This document shows positions 32,793 to 34,780 of a stretch of 34,780 bases of DNA, piece after piece. The stretch lies in contig MU130360.1 in the NCBI GenBank assembly GCA_015039465.1, forward strand, positions 107,189-141,968, in the 5' to 3' direction. Source of the stretch: Phlegmacium glaucopus (Eukaryota; Basidiomycota; Agaricomycetes; Agaricales; Cortinariaceae). The stretch's first letter is position 1. Every line of letters starts with the position of its first letter. Under the pieces are notes generated by a model. The model ran no database searches, had not been told where the DNA came from, and saw only the letters and a list, made by a program, of their open reading frames with translations. The position numbers and the translations under genes were made by a program.

Positions 32793-33623
32793 ATGATTCA
32801 TGCCAAATTTCCATGTACTTATACAGGCTTCTTCTCTGACGCACAACTCGAGGACGAAAATCCTAACCTACACCCGACTCGGCGCGCATCTTTGTTTTTC
32901 ATCCGTCTCCCTCATCAAAATACCCTTCTTTTTCCTTTCCTATCAAGTCGTATAACTGCAGAAGAGGATGCATTTGGTGATGATGAGGCTTCTTCTGATG
33001 AGGGTTCCGACGATGACGAATTTTGGGATTCCGGGTGCAGGACCAAGCACCCCAGTCTACGTTGTGGTTCTCAGGCCAAGTCTGTCGACCGCTTTGCCAT
33101 CCTTGCCTGTTTCGATGTCGATCCACGCAGGATACGTTCATCAATTCTCGAGCACGAGACCAAATCAGATGAAGACTGGGACGATACGTCAGATTACATC
33201 GAGAACAATTTATCTACCTATACAGCATCTGAGGCTGTGGAACCGGCCAGCCCTCTGGTTAGCTCTCAGAATCTGGGCACTGAGGCAACCTCGGCTCCAC
33301 TTGACATCAAGTGTGTTGGTACAGATCCCTTGACGGCGGAACTGGAATCACTCACGCTCTCTGACAATGAAGACGCTGGCATCAGCTTTGACGACGATAG
33401 CTTATTTGCTCAGTACGGCGCTCTCTTACCCTCTGACAAATTGCCAGAAAAGTACAAACGCTGCCATCTCAAGCCCACGAAGCGCGTCTCCTCGCCCTCC
33501 AACACTCAGTCTTCCTTTCCTCTCGGTTGCTACCGCGTCGTGGACTTTCTTCACACTAATGATTTCAGTGGGATCGCTCCTTATTCTGTTACCACAACCT
33601 CCAGTATTTTTCCCACGCTCTAA
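32793..33623 (+). CDS. Acidic open frame of unknown function, adjoining a LINE
   Basis: An open frame of 276 codons starts at the ATG 32793. The middle (from about 32960) is very acidic: EEDAFGDDEASSDEGSDDDE, then a DEDWDD motif and further D/E/S clusters. Codons before about 32950 contain a T-rich stretch ending in AAG or CTGCAG that looks more like an intron, so the true first exon may differ. The 3' end is also uncertain. TTTCAG at 33564-33569 could be an acceptor, after which a different frame runs to TAA 33658-33660. The LINE starts within about 100 bp and may have cut the gene's 3' end. I do not recognise the protein. Confidence 0.4.
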   Translation: MIHAKFPCTYTGFFSDAQLEDENPNLHPTRRASLFFIRLPHQNTLLFPFLSSRITAEEDAFGDDEASSDEGSDDDEFWDSGCRTKHPSLRCGSQAKSVDRFAILACFDVDPRRIRSSILEHETKSDEDWDDTSDYIENNLSTYTASEAVEPASPLVSSQNLGTEATSAPLDIKCVGTDPLTAELESLTLSDNEDAGISFDDDSLFAQYGALLPSDKLPEKYKRCHLKPTKRVSSPSNTQSSFPLGCYRVVDFLHTNDFSGIAPYSVTTTSSIFPTL

Positions 33624-33729
33624 ACAGCAGCGAAAATCTGAAGGAAGTTTCGGAAATTAAGTAGTAGCTTATTCTTACCCAAACACTCCTAAGTTTCGTC
33701 CCTAAGACGAACCTCGTCTCAAAATACCG

Positions 33730-34780
33730 ATGTCGGGTAAAACCGCACAAAAAAAAGTTAAAATGCCAGCGACACGTAACAGAAGTGCCCTCGCAAATAC
33801 AAGGGACGGCAGTGAAGCGAACATACGAACCCCTTCCCCTATCATCGACGTCTCCCAGCCTAATCTGATCGATAATGCAGCGGCAGCTAGAAGATTTCTG
33901 GAAAAAAGACTACTCTTCGTACCAGAGGGCCACCCGGTGACCACTGCGACCTTGGCAGCTACCCTACACCAAATAGCGGCAATCGAAAGGATACCTAGGG
34001 AAGCGGTGGAAGCAATACGAGCAGCAGCCTATATGTTGGACGAGCTGGACGAGGGTGCAATAGCCGCAACGGCCAGAGATGCGGTGAACGACCAACTGGC
34101 GTACATGAATGATGAGCTTAAAACATTGACAGGGCACTTTCTTACTACGATGGAGAATGAGATGGGCAAGCATCTCGCGACAGTCACTGAGGCCACGAAG
34201 GGGCTTGCCTCAACCACGGCCAAGTCTTACAAGGAGGCGCTACTTGGCAACAATCCGGCCCCGGTCAACGCTGATCCTAGGATTCTGGCCAGGGAGGGCA
34301 TCAAGGCCCGGCAATTTCTTTTGGACTTTCCAGCTGACTCAGACACGAGGGAGCTCAGCCAAGTCGACATCGTCAAGAGATTTAATGAGGCCATCGTTGG
34401 GGCTGGTGGCAGCGCTACAGTCCATAAGATCAGATCTGTGGAAAGGCTAGCGAACAAAGGTTTGCTGGGTGAATTTCTTACGGACGAAGGGGCCAAGTGG
34501 TTTGCCCAGCAGAACAAATTTGACGACTTTGTCACCGCTCTAGGCACCTTGGGTCGAGGCGCCTGCATCAAGAAGCGGAGCCACCCCATAATCGCGTACT
34601 ATGTCCCACTTCATCTCAACACATCAAACTCGGACCATGTTGCGGAAATTGAAGAGGTAAACGGAATGCAGAACGGAGACTTGATTAAGATTCGTTGGGC
34701 CAAGCCGCCGACCAGGCGAAGAGCCACGCAGACATGTGGCCACTTAGTACTAACTTTTTCCAACCCAGACGCAGCTAACA
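33730..34780 (+). mobile_element. Tad-like non-LTR retrotransposon (LINE), ORF1 5' part, runs off window
   Basis: From the ATG at 33730 the frame is open for 350 codons to the edge of the window, with no stop and no frame break. Residues about 50-165 are Ala/Glu-rich and helical with coiled-coil character (RRFLEKRLLFVPEG, MLDELDEG, KTLTGHFLTTMENEMG). The segment after about 195 (RQFLLDFPADSDTRELSQVD) resembles the gag-like ORF1 of Tad-clade LINEs. KIRWAKPPTRRRATQTCGHL and LVLTFSNPDAAN at the end strengthen this. In this class ORF1 is an RNA-binding protein; CCHC zinc knuckles and then ORF2 (APE endonuclease, reverse transcriptase) should follow outside the window. The undamaged frame suggests a young copy. 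The element's 5' untranslated region probably begins between 33624 and 33729. Confidence 0.82.

Overview
The window looks like nuclear DNA of a basidiomycete fungus, most likely an agaricomycete. Genes are split by many short introns of about 45-75 nt with GT...AG ends and CTNAY-like branch sites. The protein families also fit: a DUF6532-like protein, CR-type (Crinkler/RHS) NTPase-nuclease, PF09820-type AAA-ATPase with PD-(D/E)XK nuclease, and a Tad-like LINE. I see no rRNA or convincing tRNA gene and no CRISPR array. All gene models were spliced by hand, keeping phase across every junction.

Layout from the left. Positions 2-592 hold the 3' end of a DUF6532-like gene. Positions 593-2591 are gene-poor and hold a GAGGTTTCC repeat cluster, a palindromic MITE-like element with a candidate target duplication, and a decayed possible FunK1-like relic. 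Positions 2592-7255 encode a 1,440-residue Ser/Pro-rich coiled-coil protein of unknown function. Positions 7570-9937 and 10279-12012 are two tandem genes. Each fuses a P-loop NTPase to a restriction-endonuclease-like domain, but they belong to different families. The first has one frameshift; the second is intact and lies between two copies of a 10-bp direct repeat.

Positions 12081-15678 hold the most striking structure: a dead copy of the replicative helicase gene MCM4, cut in two. The 3' two-thirds lie on the + strand (12081-14353). The 5' part lies downstream on the - strand (14610-15678), so the two halves face each other tail to tail, as a local inversion would leave them. Introns are kept, frames are broken in several places, and the Walker A exon has been replaced by unrelated repeat-rich sequence. 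The left breakpoint lies about 70 bp from the stop codon of the CR-type NTPase-nuclease gene.

Positions 17635-22566 (- strand) encode the cohesin subunit Scc3/STAG in 13 exons, intact. Positions 22567-25639 are 3 kb without a gene I can support. Positions 25640-27241 encode an unrecognised small protein whose best splice model meets a stop in the middle. Positions 28412-31579 encode an F-box/seven-blade WD40 protein, probably an SCF ubiquitin-ligase substrate receptor. Positions 31580-33660 are pyrimidine-rich promoter-like DNA followed by weak candidates, including an acidic reading frame. From 33730 to the window edge runs an open, undamaged ORF1 of a Tad-like non-LTR retrotransposon.

The intact housekeeping genes (SCC3, F-box/WD40) keep frame over many kilobases. 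The damage in MCM4 and the AAA-nuclease gene is therefore more likely real decay than sequencing error, though this was not tested.
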